Assembly (NCBI RefSeq): GCF_004187715.1
Contig: NZ_QZWF01000018.1
Location: 1-64,000 of the forward strand
DNA from: Streptomyces sp. F001
Lineage (GTDB): Bacteria > Actinomycetota > Actinomycetes > Streptomycetales > Streptomycetaceae
Direction of reading: 5' to 3'
DNA length: 64,000 nucleotides
Part shown: piece after piece, positions 51,173-59,609 of the stretch
How the letters are laid out: every line of letters begins with the position of its first letter
Numbering within the stretch: the first letter of the stretch is position 1
Program-made: the position numbers and the translations under genes
Notes under the pieces: generated by a model
The model's database searches: none
What the model saw: the letters and a program-made list of their open reading frames with translations, nothing else
Told to the model about the DNA's origin: nothing

Positions 51173-53797
51173 GTGACCGACAACGCTCAGCAGCAGCCAT
51201 CAGCGCCCACGACCGAACTGCCGACCCAGTACGCGCCGGCCGAGGTAGAGGGGGCGCTGTACGAGCGCTGGGTAGAGCGGGGTTACTTCGAGGCGGACGC
51301 GAAGAGCGACAAGCCGCCGTTCACCGTCGTCATCCCGCCGCCGAACGTCACGGGCAGCCTGCACCTGGGGCACGCCTTCGAGCACACCCTCATCGACGTC
51401 ATCACCCGCCGCAAGCGGATGCAGGGGTACGAGACGCTGTGGCAGCCCGGCATGGACCACGCCGGTATCGCCACGCAGAACGTCGTCGAGCGGGAGCTTG
51501 CGAAGGAGGGCAAGTCCCGGCACGACCTGGGACGCGAGGCCTTCGTCGAGCGGGTCTGGCAGTGGAAGGCCGAGTCCGGTGGGCAGATCTCCGGGCAGAT
51601 GCGGCGCCTCGGCGACGGCGTTGCCTGGTCGCGTGAGCGGTTCACCATGGACGAGGGCTTGTCCAAGGCCGTTCAGACCATCTTCAAGCGGCTCTACGAC
51701 GACGAGCTGATCTACCGCGCCGAGCGCATCATCAACTGGTGTCCCCGGTGCCTCACCGCCATTTCCGACATCGAGGTCGAGTACCAGGACGACGACGGCG
51801 AGCTGGTCTCCATGAAGTACGGGGACGGGGACGACACCATCGTCGTCGCCACCACCCGTGCCGAGACGATGCTCGGCGACACGGCCGTCGCCGTCCACCC
51901 CGACGACGAGCGGTACCGGCACCTCGTCGGCAAGCTCATCAAGCTGCCGCTGACCGACCGTTCCATCCCGGTCGTCGCGGACGAGCACGTCGACCCCGAG
52001 TTCGGCACGGGTGCCGTCAAGGTCACCCCGGCGCACGACCCGAACGACTTCGAGATCGGCCAGCGGCACGACCTGCCGGCCGTCACGATCATGGACGAGC
52101 ACGCCGTCATCACCGCCCACGGCCCCTTCCAGGGCCTGGACCGGCTCGAGGCCCGCTCCGCGATCGTCGCCGCGCTGCGCGCCGAGGGCCGGATCGTCGC
52201 CGAGAAGCGGCCGTACGTCCACTCCGTCGGCCACTGCTCGCGCTGCAAGACCACCATCGAGCCCAGGCTCTCCATGCAGTGGTGGGTCAAGGTCGGGCCG
52301 CTCGCCAAGGCCGCCGGTGACGCGGTCCGCGAGGGCAAGGTCACCATCCACCCGCAGGAGATGGAGAAGCGGTACTTCGACTGGGTCGACAACCTCCACG
52401 ACTGGTGCATCTCGCGGCAGTTGTGGTGGGGTCACCGGATTCCGGTCTGGTACGGGCCCGATGGCGAGGTCGTCTGTGTCGGTCCCGACGAGGAGCCGCC
52501 GAGCGGTGAGGGCTGGCGGCAGGACTCCGACGTCCTCGACACCTGGTTCTCGTCCGGCCTGTGGCCGTTCTCCACGCTCGGCTGGCCGGAGCAGACCGAG
52601 AGCCTCGCGAAGTTCTACCCGAACTCCGTCCTGGTCACCGGCTACGACATCCTCTTCTTCTGGGTCGCCCGCATGATGATGTTCGGGCTGTACGCGATGG
52701 ACGGCACCCCGCCGTTCCACACCATCGCCCTGCACGGCATGGTCCGTGACCAGAACGGCAAGAAGATGTCGAAGTCCTTCGGGAACGTCGTCAACCCGCT
52801 GGACTGGATGGACAAGTACGGCAGCGATGCGCTCCGGTTCACCCTCGCGCGTGGTGCCAACCCCGGCGTCGACGTCCCGATCGGTGAGGACTGGGTCCAG
52901 GGGTCCCGGAACTTCGCCAACAAGATCTGGAACGCCACGCGCTTCGCGCTGATGAACGGCGCGACGGTGGAGGGTCCGCTGCCGGACGCGTCGAAGATGT
53001 CGTCGACGGACCGGTGGATTCTGTCGCGACTGAACTCGGTGGTCGCCGAGGTCGACGCGTACTACGAGGACTACCAGTTCGCGAAGCTGTCCGACGCGCT
53101 GTTCCACTTCGCGTGGGACGAGGTGTTCGACTGGTACGTCGAGCTGTCCAAGACGACGTTTGCCGGCGGCGGTGAGGCGGCCGAGGTCAGCAAGCGGGTT
53201 CTGGGTGAGGTCCTGGACGTCACGCTGCGGCTGCTGCACCCGGTCGTTCCGTTCGTCACGGAGACGCTGTGGACGACGCTGACCGGTGGTGAGTCGGTGG
53301 TCATCGCCGAGTGGCCCAAGGACAGCGGGTTCCGGGACGCGGACGCCGAGCGGGAGATCGAGACGCTGCAGGCCGTCATCACCGAGGTGCGGCGGTTCCG
53401 GGCGGACCAGGGGCTGCAGCCCGGTCAGCGGGTTCCGGCCCGTCTCGCCCTCGACGGCTCGGTCCTCGCCGCGCACGAGGCCGCGATCCGTCAGTTGCTG
53501 CGTCTCCAGCCGGAGGGTGAGGGGTTCGCGGCGACCGCGACGCTGCCGGTGGCGGGGGTCGAGGTCGCGCTGGATCTGTCCGGCGTGATCGACGTCGCCG
53601 CGGAGCGGAAGCGGTTGGCCAAGGATCTTGCCGCTGCGGAGAAGGAGAAGGCGCAGGCTACGGCGAAGCTGGGGAACGAGGCGTTTCTGGCCAAGGCGCC
53701 GGATCATGTCGTGGACAAGATCCGGGGGCGGCTGGCCAAGGCCGATGAGGATATTGCGCGGATTCAGGCGCAGCTGGAGCGGTTGCCTTCGGCGTAG
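51173..53797 (+). CDS. valS: Valyl-tRNA synthetase
   Basis: An 874-residue class I synthetase with HLGH (64-67, PNVTGSLHLGHA), KMSKS (GKKMSKSFGNV), an editing domain between them (VVATTRAETMLGDTAVAV) and the C-terminal valyl coiled coil (AAEKEKAQATAKLGNEAFL). A TAAACT -10 (51161-51166) ends six bases before GTG 51173, so the mRNA is probably leaderless. No T-box was found upstream. It precedes folC, as is usual in actinomycetes. Confidence 0.97.
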   Translation: MTDNAQQQPSAPTTELPTQYAPAEVEGALYERWVERGYFEADAKSDKPPFTVVIPPPNVTGSLHLGHAFEHTLIDVITRRKRMQGYETLWQPGMDHAGIATQNVVERELAKEGKSRHDLGREAFVERVWQWKAESGGQISGQMRRLGDGVAWSRERFTMDEGLSKAVQTIFKRLYDDELIYRAERIINWCPRCLTAISDIEVEYQDDDGELVSMKYGDGDDTIVVATTRAETMLGDTAVAVHPDDERYRHLVGKLIKLPLTDRSIPVVADEHVDPEFGTGAVKVTPAHDPNDFEIGQRHDLPAVTIMDEHAVITAHGPFQGLDRLEARSAIVAALRAEGRIVAEKRPYVHSVGHCSRCKTTIEPRLSMQWWVKVGPLAKAAGDAVREGKVTIHPQEMEKRYFDWVDNLHDWCISRQLWWGHRIPVWYGPDGEVVCVGPDEEPPSGEGWRQDSDVLDTWFSSGLWPFSTLGWPEQTESLAKFYPNSVLVTGYDILFFWVARMMMFGLYAMDGTPPFHTIALHGMVRDQNGKKMSKSFGNVVNPLDWMDKYGSDALRFTLARGANPGVDVPIGEDWVQGSRNFANKIWNATRFALMNGATVEGPLPDASKMSSTDRWILSRLNSVVAEVDAYYEDYQFAKLSDALFHFAWDEVFDWYVELSKTTFAGGGEAAEVSKRVLGEVLDVTLRLLHPVVPFVTETLWTTLTGGESVVIAEWPKDSGFRDADAEREIETLQAVITEVRRFRADQGLQPGQRVPARLALDGSVLAAHEAAIRQLLRLQPEGEGFAATATLPVAGVEVALDLSGVIDVAAERKRLAKDLAAAEKEKAQATAKLGNEAFLAKAPDHVVDKIRGRLAKADEDIARIQAQLERLPSA

Positions 53798-53884
53798 GGC
53801 GGTGGTTTTACGTCGGTGCAGGCCCCCGGAGCTGGTTGGTTCCGGGGGCCTCGTGCTGGGCCGGGGGGCGTTGCGCGGCCCGGC

Positions 53885-53980
53885 GCTGACGGGGTGCCGC
53901 TGCGCCCACCCGTGCCGCCCCAGCGGCACGACTGCCCGCAGCTGGGTGTGGCGCGGCTGCCCGCAGCTGGGTGTGGTGTG
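53885..53980. repeat. Dispersed repeat with a 20-bp direct repeat between valS and folC
   Basis: The 204-base gap after valS contains exact 20-base direct repeats at 53932-53951 and 53957-53976 (period 25), within a segment of the GCTGCGCCCACCC...CCCGCAGCTG type that recurs in Streptomyces intergenic DNA. The folC promoter lies directly after it. Confidence 0.6.
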
Positions 53981-54001
53981 CTGCGTACGTAGACTGGCCC
54001 T

Positions 54002-55522
54002 GTGAGTGAGCTCCCCCCGGATGACAGTAGCGAGCAGCCCGATCCCGTTGAGGCGTTTGACGAGATCATCGCCGCCGAGACCGAGCGTGACCCCGATCTC
54101 GCCGTGATCGAGGCCGGCAGCCGGACCCTGCGGACGCAGGGCGGTCCGCCGCAGGCCGATGTGCCGGGGCGGCCGGAGGATCCCGAGGTCGACAAGGCGC
54201 TGCGGGAGGTCGAGGCGGAGCTCGCCACGCGCTGGGGCGAGACCAAGCTGGAGCCCTCCGTCGCGCGGATCTCCGCGCTGATGGATGTGCTCGGGGAGCC
54301 GCAGCGGTCGTACCCCTCCATTCACATCACCGGCACCAACGGCAAGACCTCCACCGCCCGCATGATCGAGGCCCTGCTGGGCGCCTTCGAGCTGCGTACC
54401 GGGCGGTACACGTCGCCGCACGTGCAGTCCGTCACCGAGCGGATCAGCCTCGACGGGGCGCCGGTCTCCGCCGAGCGGTTCATCGAGACGTACCACGACA
54501 TCAAGCCGTACATCGAGATGGTCGACGCCCAGCAGGAGTTCCGGCTGTCCTTCTTCGAGGTGCTGACCGGCATGGCGTACGCCGCCTTTGCCGACGCGCC
54601 CGTCGATGTCGCTGTCGTCGAAGTGGGCATGGGCGGCTCCTGGGACGCCACCAACGTGATCGACGGGGACGTCGCCGTCGTCACGCCGATCGACCTCGAC
54701 CACACCGACCGGCTCGGTACCACGCCCGGTGAGATCGCCGCCGAGAAGGCCGGGATCGTGAAGCCCGGCTCGACCGTGATCATGGCGCAGCAGCCGGTGG
54801 ACGCGGCGCAGGTGCTGCTGAAGAAGGCCGTCGAGGTCGATGCGACCGTGGCGCGGGAGGGGCTCGAGTTCGGGGTGGTGGACCGGCAGGTCGCCGTCGG
54901 CGGACAGCTCGTCACCCTGCGCGGGCTCGGCGGTGAGTACACCGAGGTGTACCTGCCGTTGCACGGTGCCCACCAGGCGCACAACGCCGCCGTCGCGCTC
55001 GCCGCCGTCGAGGCCTTCTTCGGGGTGGGCGCCCAGCGGGCCGAGTCCCTCGACATAGACACGGTGCGCAAGGCGTTCGCCGCCGTCGCCTCGCCGGGGC
55101 GGCTGGAGGTCGTACGGCGGTCGCCGACCGTCGTGCTGGACGCCGCGCACAATCCGGCGGGGGCCCGCGCGGCCGCCACGGCGATCGGGGAGGCCTTCCA
55201 GTTCAGCCGGCTCATCGGGGTCGTGGGCGCGAGCGGCGACAAGAACGCACGCGGGCTGCTGGAGGCCTTCGAGCCGGTCTTCGCCGAGGTCGTCGTCACA
55301 CAGAACTCCAGCCATCGCGCGATGGACGCCGACGAGCTGGCCGCGATCGCCGTCGAGGTGTTCGGCGAGGAGCGGGTCCAGGTCGAGCCGCGGCTGCCGG
55401 ACGCGCTGGAGGCCGCCATCACCCTGGCCGAGGAGGAGGGCGAGTTCGCGGGTGGCGGCGTGCTCGTGACCGGCTCCGTCATCACCGTCGGCGAGGCCCG
55501 ACTGCTCCTGGGGAGGGGCTGA
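54002..55522 (+). CDS. folC: Bifunctional folylpolyglutamate synthase/dihydrofolate synthase
   Basis: A 506-residue Mur-ligase-like enzyme that adds glutamate to dihydropteroate/folate. ATP loop ITGTNGKTS (about 110-117), the folate signature GRYTSPHVQSVTERI, EVGMGGSWDATNV and the C-terminal domain's VVLDAAHNPAGARA are all present. The first 70 residues are an acidic low-complexity extension common in Streptomyces. A TAGACT -10 (53990-53995) six bases before GTG 54002 suggests a leaderless transcript separate from valS. Confidence 0.96.
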   Translation: MSELPPDDSSEQPDPVEAFDEIIAAETERDPDLAVIEAGSRTLRTQGGPPQADVPGRPEDPEVDKALREVEAELATRWGETKLEPSVARISALMDVLGEPQRSYPSIHITGTNGKTSTARMIEALLGAFELRTGRYTSPHVQSVTERISLDGAPVSAERFIETYHDIKPYIEMVDAQQEFRLSFFEVLTGMAYAAFADAPVDVAVVEVGMGGSWDATNVIDGDVAVVTPIDLDHTDRLGTTPGEIAAEKAGIVKPGSTVIMAQQPVDAAQVLLKKAVEVDATVAREGLEFGVVDRQVAVGGQLVTLRGLGGEYTEVYLPLHGAHQAHNAAVALAAVEAFFGVGAQRAESLDIDTVRKAFAAVASPGRLEVVRRSPTVVLDAAHNPAGARAAATAIGEAFQFSRLIGVVGASGDKNARGLLEAFEPVFAEVVVTQNSSHRAMDADELAAIAVEVFGEERVQVEPRLPDALEAAITLAEEEGEFAGGGVLVTGSVITVGEARLLLGRG

Positions 55523-55527
55523 CTCTC

Positions 55528-55881
55528 GTGCGTACGCTCTGTGCTTCGACCCTGATCGGCGAGTTCTTCGTCATCGGCTTCGCCGGGTTGGTCGCGATGA
55601 AGGACCCCGACCTGTCGACGTCGACGGTCTGGACGGTCAGCGGTATCGCGATGTTCCTGTGTCTGCTGCTGTGCGGTCTGGTCACCCGGCCGGGCGGCGT
55701 GGCCCTCGGCTGGGCCCTGCAGATCGGTCTGATCGCCTCCGGTTTCGTCGTCCCGACCATGTTCTTCATGGGTGCGATGTTCGCCGCGCTGTGGTGGGCG
55801 TCGGTGCACTACGGCAGGAAGATCGACGAGGCCAAAGCACGATTCGCGGCCCAGGCCGGCTCTTCGGCTGACGCTGTGTAA
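55528..55881 (+). CDS. DUF4233 membrane protein
   Basis: A 117-residue protein with four hydrophobic segments (EFFVIGFAGLVAM, TVSGIAMFLCLLLCGLV, ALGWALQIGLIASGFVV, MFFMGAMFAALWWASVHY). GTG 55528 begins five bases after the folC stop, and its ribosome site GGGAGGGG overlaps the folC end. The family is consistently found after folC and before ndk in actinomycetes. Function unknown. Confidence 0.85.
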   Translation: MRTLCASTLIGEFFVIGFAGLVAMKDPDLSTSTVWTVSGIAMFLCLLLCGLVTRPGGVALGWALQIGLIASGFVVPTMFFMGAMFAALWWASVHYGRKIDEAKARFAAQAGSSADAV

Positions 55882-55950
55882 CAGGCGCCGGGACCAGCCC
55901 TGTAGCCTCATCCCCACCCCGCACACCTTTTCCTTCGAAGGAGCCCCGTC

Positions 55951-56364
55951 GTGACCCAGCGGACCCTCGTCCTGCTCAAGCCCGACGCCGTCCGTCGCGG
56001 CCTGACCGGCGAGATCATCAGCCGTATCGAGCGCAAGGCCGGCTGGCAGATCACCGCGCTGGAGCTGCGCACCCTGGACCAGGAGACGCTGGAGCAGCAC
56101 TACGGCGAGCACAAGGGCAAGCCCTTCTACGAGCCGCTGGTGGAGTTCATGGCCTCGGGCCCGGTCGTGGCGATGATCGTCGAGGGTGAGCGGGTCATCG
56201 AGGGCCTGCGCGCGCTGGCCGGTCCGACCGACCCGATCGCCGCGGCGCCCGGTTCCATCCGCGGTGACTACGGCGTGATCGTCCGTGAGAACCTCATCCA
56301 CGCCTCCGACTCCGAGGAGTCCGCCGAACGCGAGGTGAAGATCTTCTTTCCCGGTCGCGCCTGA
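55951..56364 (+). CDS. ndk: Nucleoside diphosphate kinase
   Basis: A 137-residue enzyme that equilibrates nucleoside di- and triphosphates. The phospho-His is His117 in NLIHASDS; TLVLLKPDAV at the N-terminus and the Kpn loop region (RALAGPTDP) are typical. GAAGGAG precedes GTG 55951, and TAGCCT (55903-55908) may be its -10. Confidence 0.97.
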   Translation: MTQRTLVLLKPDAVRRGLTGEIISRIERKAGWQITALELRTLDQETLEQHYGEHKGKPFYEPLVEFMASGPVVAMIVEGERVIEGLRALAGPTDPIAAAPGSIRGDYGVIVRENLIHASDSEESAEREVKIFFPGRA

Positions 56365-56688
56365 CCGGTCGCCGTAGAAGCGGAACGAATTCACCGAGGG
56401 TCCTTCTGAGGGACCGTCACCTTTCCCATACGCCTGACCTGGGACGGCCGTGTATTCCCGGTCGTCCCCCGGCATACACGTGCCGATCGGGGGAACGAGT
56501 GCCCCCGATGGCCCGTCTCCACAAGCGAGGCGACACGCCATCTGCCGACAATGGCGAAGACCCTCGCGCACAGTGCGGGAAGGCGCGTCTACGATAGAAG
56601 CCTTCACGTCACAGCAACCCACTTCGCCGACCTGAAAAGCCCTCAAAAGCTCCGTGGGAAGGCCAGACGAATCCTGATGGGGAACTCA
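56365..56688. other. Intergenic region upstream of mreB
   Basis: About 320 bases without a gene, probably holding mreB promoters. A CGTGTAT/ATACACG inverted repeat (56449-56455 and 56474-56480) and a TACGAT hexamer (56590-56595) are visible; neither is certain. Confidence 0.4.
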
Positions 56689-57708
56689 ATGTCGTTCATC
56701 GGCCGTGACATGGCTGTCGACCTCGGGACCGCCAACACGCTGGTGTACGTCAGGGGTCGCGGGATCGTACTCAACGAGCCGTCCGTCGTCGCGATCAACA
56801 CCAACACCGGTGGCATCCTCGCGGTCGGTGCCGAAGCCAAGAAGATGATCGGGCGCACGCCGGGCAACATCGTTGCCGTACGTCCGCTGAAGGACGGCGT
56901 GATCGCCGACTTCGAGATCACCGAGCGGATGCTCCGCTACTTCATCCTGAAGATCCACAAGCGGCGGTATCTGGCTCGTCCGCGGGTCGTCGTCTGTGTG
57001 CCCTCGGGTATCACGGGCGTCGAGCGCCGTGCCGTCATCGAGGCGTCGTCCCAGGCCGGCGCCCGCCAGGTGCACATCATCGAGGAGCCCATGGCCGCCG
57101 CCATCGGCTCCGGCCTGCCGGTCCACGAGGCCACGGGCAACATGGTGGTGGACATCGGCGGCGGCACCACGGAGGTCGCGGTCATCTCCCTCGGCGGCAT
57201 CGTCACCGCCCAGTCCATCCGCGTCGCGGGCGACGAGCTGGACAACGCGATCATCCAGCACATCAAGAAGGAGTACTCGCTCCTGCTGGGTGAGCGCACG
57301 GCCGAGCAGATCAAGATCACGATCGGTTCGGCGTACGAACTCGACTCCGACGAGCACACCGAAATCCGCGGCCGGGACCTCGTCTCCGGACTGCCCAAGA
57401 CCGTCGTCATCTCGGCCGCCGAAGTACGCAAGGCGATCGAGGAGCCCGTCAACGCGATCGTGGACGCGGTGAAGACGACGCTCGACAAGTGTCCGCCGGA
57501 GCTGTCCGGCGACATCATGGACCGCGGAATCGTGCTGACCGGCGGGGGCGCCCTGCTGCGCGGCCTGGACGAGCGGTTGCGCCACGAGACCGGTATGCCG
57601 ATCCACATCGCCGAGGACCCGCTGGACAGCGTGGCGCTCGGTTCCGGCAAGTGCGTCGAGGAGTTCGAGGCGCTCCAGCAGGTCCTGGACGCCCAGCCGC
57701 GCAGATGA
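56689..57708 (+). CDS. mreB: Rod-shape-determining actin homologue MreB
   Basis: A 339-residue bacterial actin. Phosphate 1 motif VDLGTANTLVYV, connector region and phosphate 2 VVDIGGGTTEVAVIS, and adenosine motif GIVLTGGGALLRGLDE are intact. In Streptomyces MreB acts in spore-wall rather than tip growth. ATG 56689 has GGGGA five bases upstream; ATG 56677 would add four residues (MGNS). It heads the mreBCD-mrdA-rodA cluster, separated from mreC by a hairpin. Confidence 0.96.
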   Translation: MSFIGRDMAVDLGTANTLVYVRGRGIVLNEPSVVAINTNTGGILAVGAEAKKMIGRTPGNIVAVRPLKDGVIADFEITERMLRYFILKIHKRRYLARPRVVVCVPSGITGVERRAVIEASSQAGARQVHIIEEPMAAAIGSGLPVHEATGNMVVDIGGGTTEVAVISLGGIVTAQSIRVAGDELDNAIIQHIKKEYSLLLGERTAEQIKITIGSAYELDSDEHTEIRGRDLVSGLPKTVVISAAEVRKAIEEPVNAIVDAVKTTLDKCPPELSGDIMDRGIVLTGGGALLRGLDERLRHETGMPIHIAEDPLDSVALGSGKCVEEFEALQQVLDAQPRR

Positions 57709-57722
57709 TGTAACTCTTCGAC

Positions 57723-57758
57723 TCCGCCGTACGAGGTGATTCCCTCTCGTACGGCGGA
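57723..57758 (+). terminator. 13-bp perfect hairpin between mreB and mreC
   Basis: Arms 57723-57735 and 57746-57758 enclose a 10-nt loop, 15 bases after the mreB stop. It probably ends most mreB transcripts and lets a fraction read into mreC. Confidence 0.72.
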
Positions 57759-57872
57759 TCGTTGATATCGAGGCATAAGCTGCCACAAAACAGCCCGCGG
57801 GTTTCCCTGGGGATTCCCTTCGGGCTCACCCGATTTCCCGGATTCCTATGAGGAAGGGCACGGCCGCCGCAC

Positions 57873-58835
57873 GTGAGGGACACACGAGAGAGCCGGCTGC
57901 TCCTGGTGCTGCTGATCGCCATTGCGTTCGCACTGATCACGGTGGACATCCGCGGCGGGGAGGACTCTCCGGTCGACGGTGCCCGACAGGCCGCGGCCAC
58001 GGTCTTCGGCCCGATCGAGAACGGGGTGTCCTCCGCGGTCGACCCGGTGGGCAACGCGATCGCCGCGATCCGTGACTCCGGCGAGCGGCACGACCGGCTC
58101 GCCGAGTTGGAGCGGGAGAACGCGGCCCTCAAGGCCAGACTCGGCAGCGACGACCGCAATCGCAGCCGGCTGCAACAGCTCGACAAGATGCTGAAGGTCG
58201 CGGGCGCCGGCCAGTACGGCATCAAGGGCGCCGAAGTCATCGCCATAGGAGCCGCGCAGGGCTTTTCCTGGACCATCACCATCGACGTCGGCGCGAACGA
58301 CGGCATCCAGCGCGACATGACCGTCCTCAACGGCGACGGCCTGGTCGGCCGGGTCACCACCGTCGGCCCGAACACCGCGACCGTCCTGCTCGCCAGCGAC
58401 CCCGACTTCACCGTCGGCACGCGGATGGAGGGCAACGACGAACTCGGCTTCGCCTCCGGGCAGGGCGACCGCCCGCTGCGCGTCGAACTCCTCAACGGCA
58501 AGGCCCGGATCAAGAAGGGTGACCGGCTGGTCACCTTCGGCTCGCAGGCCGACAAGCCGTTCGTGCCCGGGGTGCCCGTGGGCGTCGTCTCCCGCGTCGA
58601 CCCCTCCGGCGGCGACCTGACCCGCACCCTGTACGTCACGCCGTACGTCAACTTCACCAAGCTCGACGTCGTCGGCGTTGTCGTCCAGGCACCCCAGAAG
58701 GACCCGCGCGACACGGTGCTCCCGGCCAAGCCCAAGCCCACGCCGACGCCCACCGTGACGGTGACCGTGACGCCGGGCGCGGAAGGCTCCGAGGAGCCCA
58801 CCGACGGGCAGTCCCAGCAAGAGCAAGACCAGTAG
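57873..58835 (+). CDS. mreC: Rod-shape-determining protein MreC
   Basis: A 320-residue single-span protein: N-terminal helix (RLLLVLLIAIAFALITVDI), coiled coil (RHDRLAELERENAALKARLG) and external beta domain (AAQGFSWTITIDVGANDGIQ ... DGLVGRVTTVGP). It is a scaffold for MreD, PBP2 and RodA. The C-terminal tail (PKPTPTPTVTVTVTPGAEG) is low-complexity. GTG 57873 has only a weak ribosome site. Confidence 0.94.
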   Translation: MRDTRESRLLLVLLIAIAFALITVDIRGGEDSPVDGARQAAATVFGPIENGVSSAVDPVGNAIAAIRDSGERHDRLAELERENAALKARLGSDDRNRSRLQQLDKMLKVAGAGQYGIKGAEVIAIGAAQGFSWTITIDVGANDGIQRDMTVLNGDGLVGRVTTVGPNTATVLLASDPDFTVGTRMEGNDELGFASGQGDRPLRVELLNGKARIKKGDRLVTFGSQADKPFVPGVPVGVVSRVDPSGGDLTRTLYVTPYVNFTKLDVVGVVVQAPQKDPRDTVLPAKPKPTPTPTVTVTVTPGAEGSEEPTDGQSQQEQDQ

Positions 58836-58849
58836 GGGGAGCTGAACTC

Positions 58850-59527
58850 ATGCGCTTCAACAGGATCCTGCTCTCCTCCACCCTGGTCGTCGTCGCCCTG
58901 GTGCTCCAGGTGAGCGTCCTCGCCCGCCTCCATCTGCCGGGCGCCGTCCCCGACCTGATGCTGCTCACCGTGCTGGGTCTCGCCCTGGTCTACGGCCATG
59001 TCGGCGGCGCCCTCATCGGCTTCGGCGCCGGGCTCCTCGCCGATCTGGCCCCGCCCGCCGACCATGCCGCCGGCCGCTATGCGCTGGTGCTGTGCGTCAT
59101 CGGCTATCTGGCCGGCCTGGTGAAGCCGGAGAGCGGCCAGGTGAAGTCGGCCACCGCACCCATGGCGGTCGTGGTCGCCGCCGCGATCGGCAGCACGCTG
59201 CTGTACGCCGGGGTGGGCGCCCTCGTCGGCGACACCGCCGCCCGCCATGTCGGCCTGACCGGCCTGCTGTTCACGGCCGCCCTGTACGACCTGCTGCTCG
59301 CCCCGTTCGTCGTCCCCGGCATCATGGCGCTGGCCCGGCGCGCCGAGAACGACCCGCTGGAGTCCGGCTCGGCGTCCAAGGCGACCGACATCTCCTCCGG
59401 CTGGCTCTCCTCCGGCACCGGCCTGCGTATCGGCAGCCAACGCGGCGGACTCGGTGGGCTGAAGGTGAAGGCGGCCCGGTCACGGGTGGCCCGGGCCGGG
59501 CGCATCAAGGGGGTCAAACGGCTGTGA
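58850..59527 (+). CDS. mreD: Rod-shape-determining protein MreD
   Basis: A 225-residue membrane protein with about five helices (STLVVVALVLQVSVLARL, LMLLTVLGLALVYGHVGGAL and others) and the MreD motif GFGAGLLADLAPPADHAAGRYAL. The basic C-terminal tail (VKAARSRVARAGRIKGVKR) is cytoplasmic. It starts 14 bases after mreC, with GGGGGAG upstream, and is cotranscribed. Confidence 0.93.
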   Translation: MRFNRILLSSTLVVVALVLQVSVLARLHLPGAVPDLMLLTVLGLALVYGHVGGALIGFGAGLLADLAPPADHAAGRYALVLCVIGYLAGLVKPESGQVKSATAPMAVVVAAAIGSTLLYAGVGALVGDTAARHVGLTGLLFTAALYDLLLAPFVVPGIMALARRAENDPLESGSASKATDISSGWLSSGTGLRIGSQRGGLGGLKVKAARSRVARAGRIKGVKRL

Positions 59528-59609
59528 ACGCACGGGAGTCGGCGACCGCCGGGGCTCACAGCTTCGTCGTATATCACTCGTACACACAGGGAGAGGGGGA
59601 GCAGCCGCA

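Noticed and set aside
51200..55315. A very long open frame (over 1,300 codons) on the minus strand opposite valS and folC
   Set aside because: Product is Arg/Gly/Asp/Val-rich low-complexity without any motif; it mirrors the codon bias of the real plus-strand genes, a normal artefact at this GC content.
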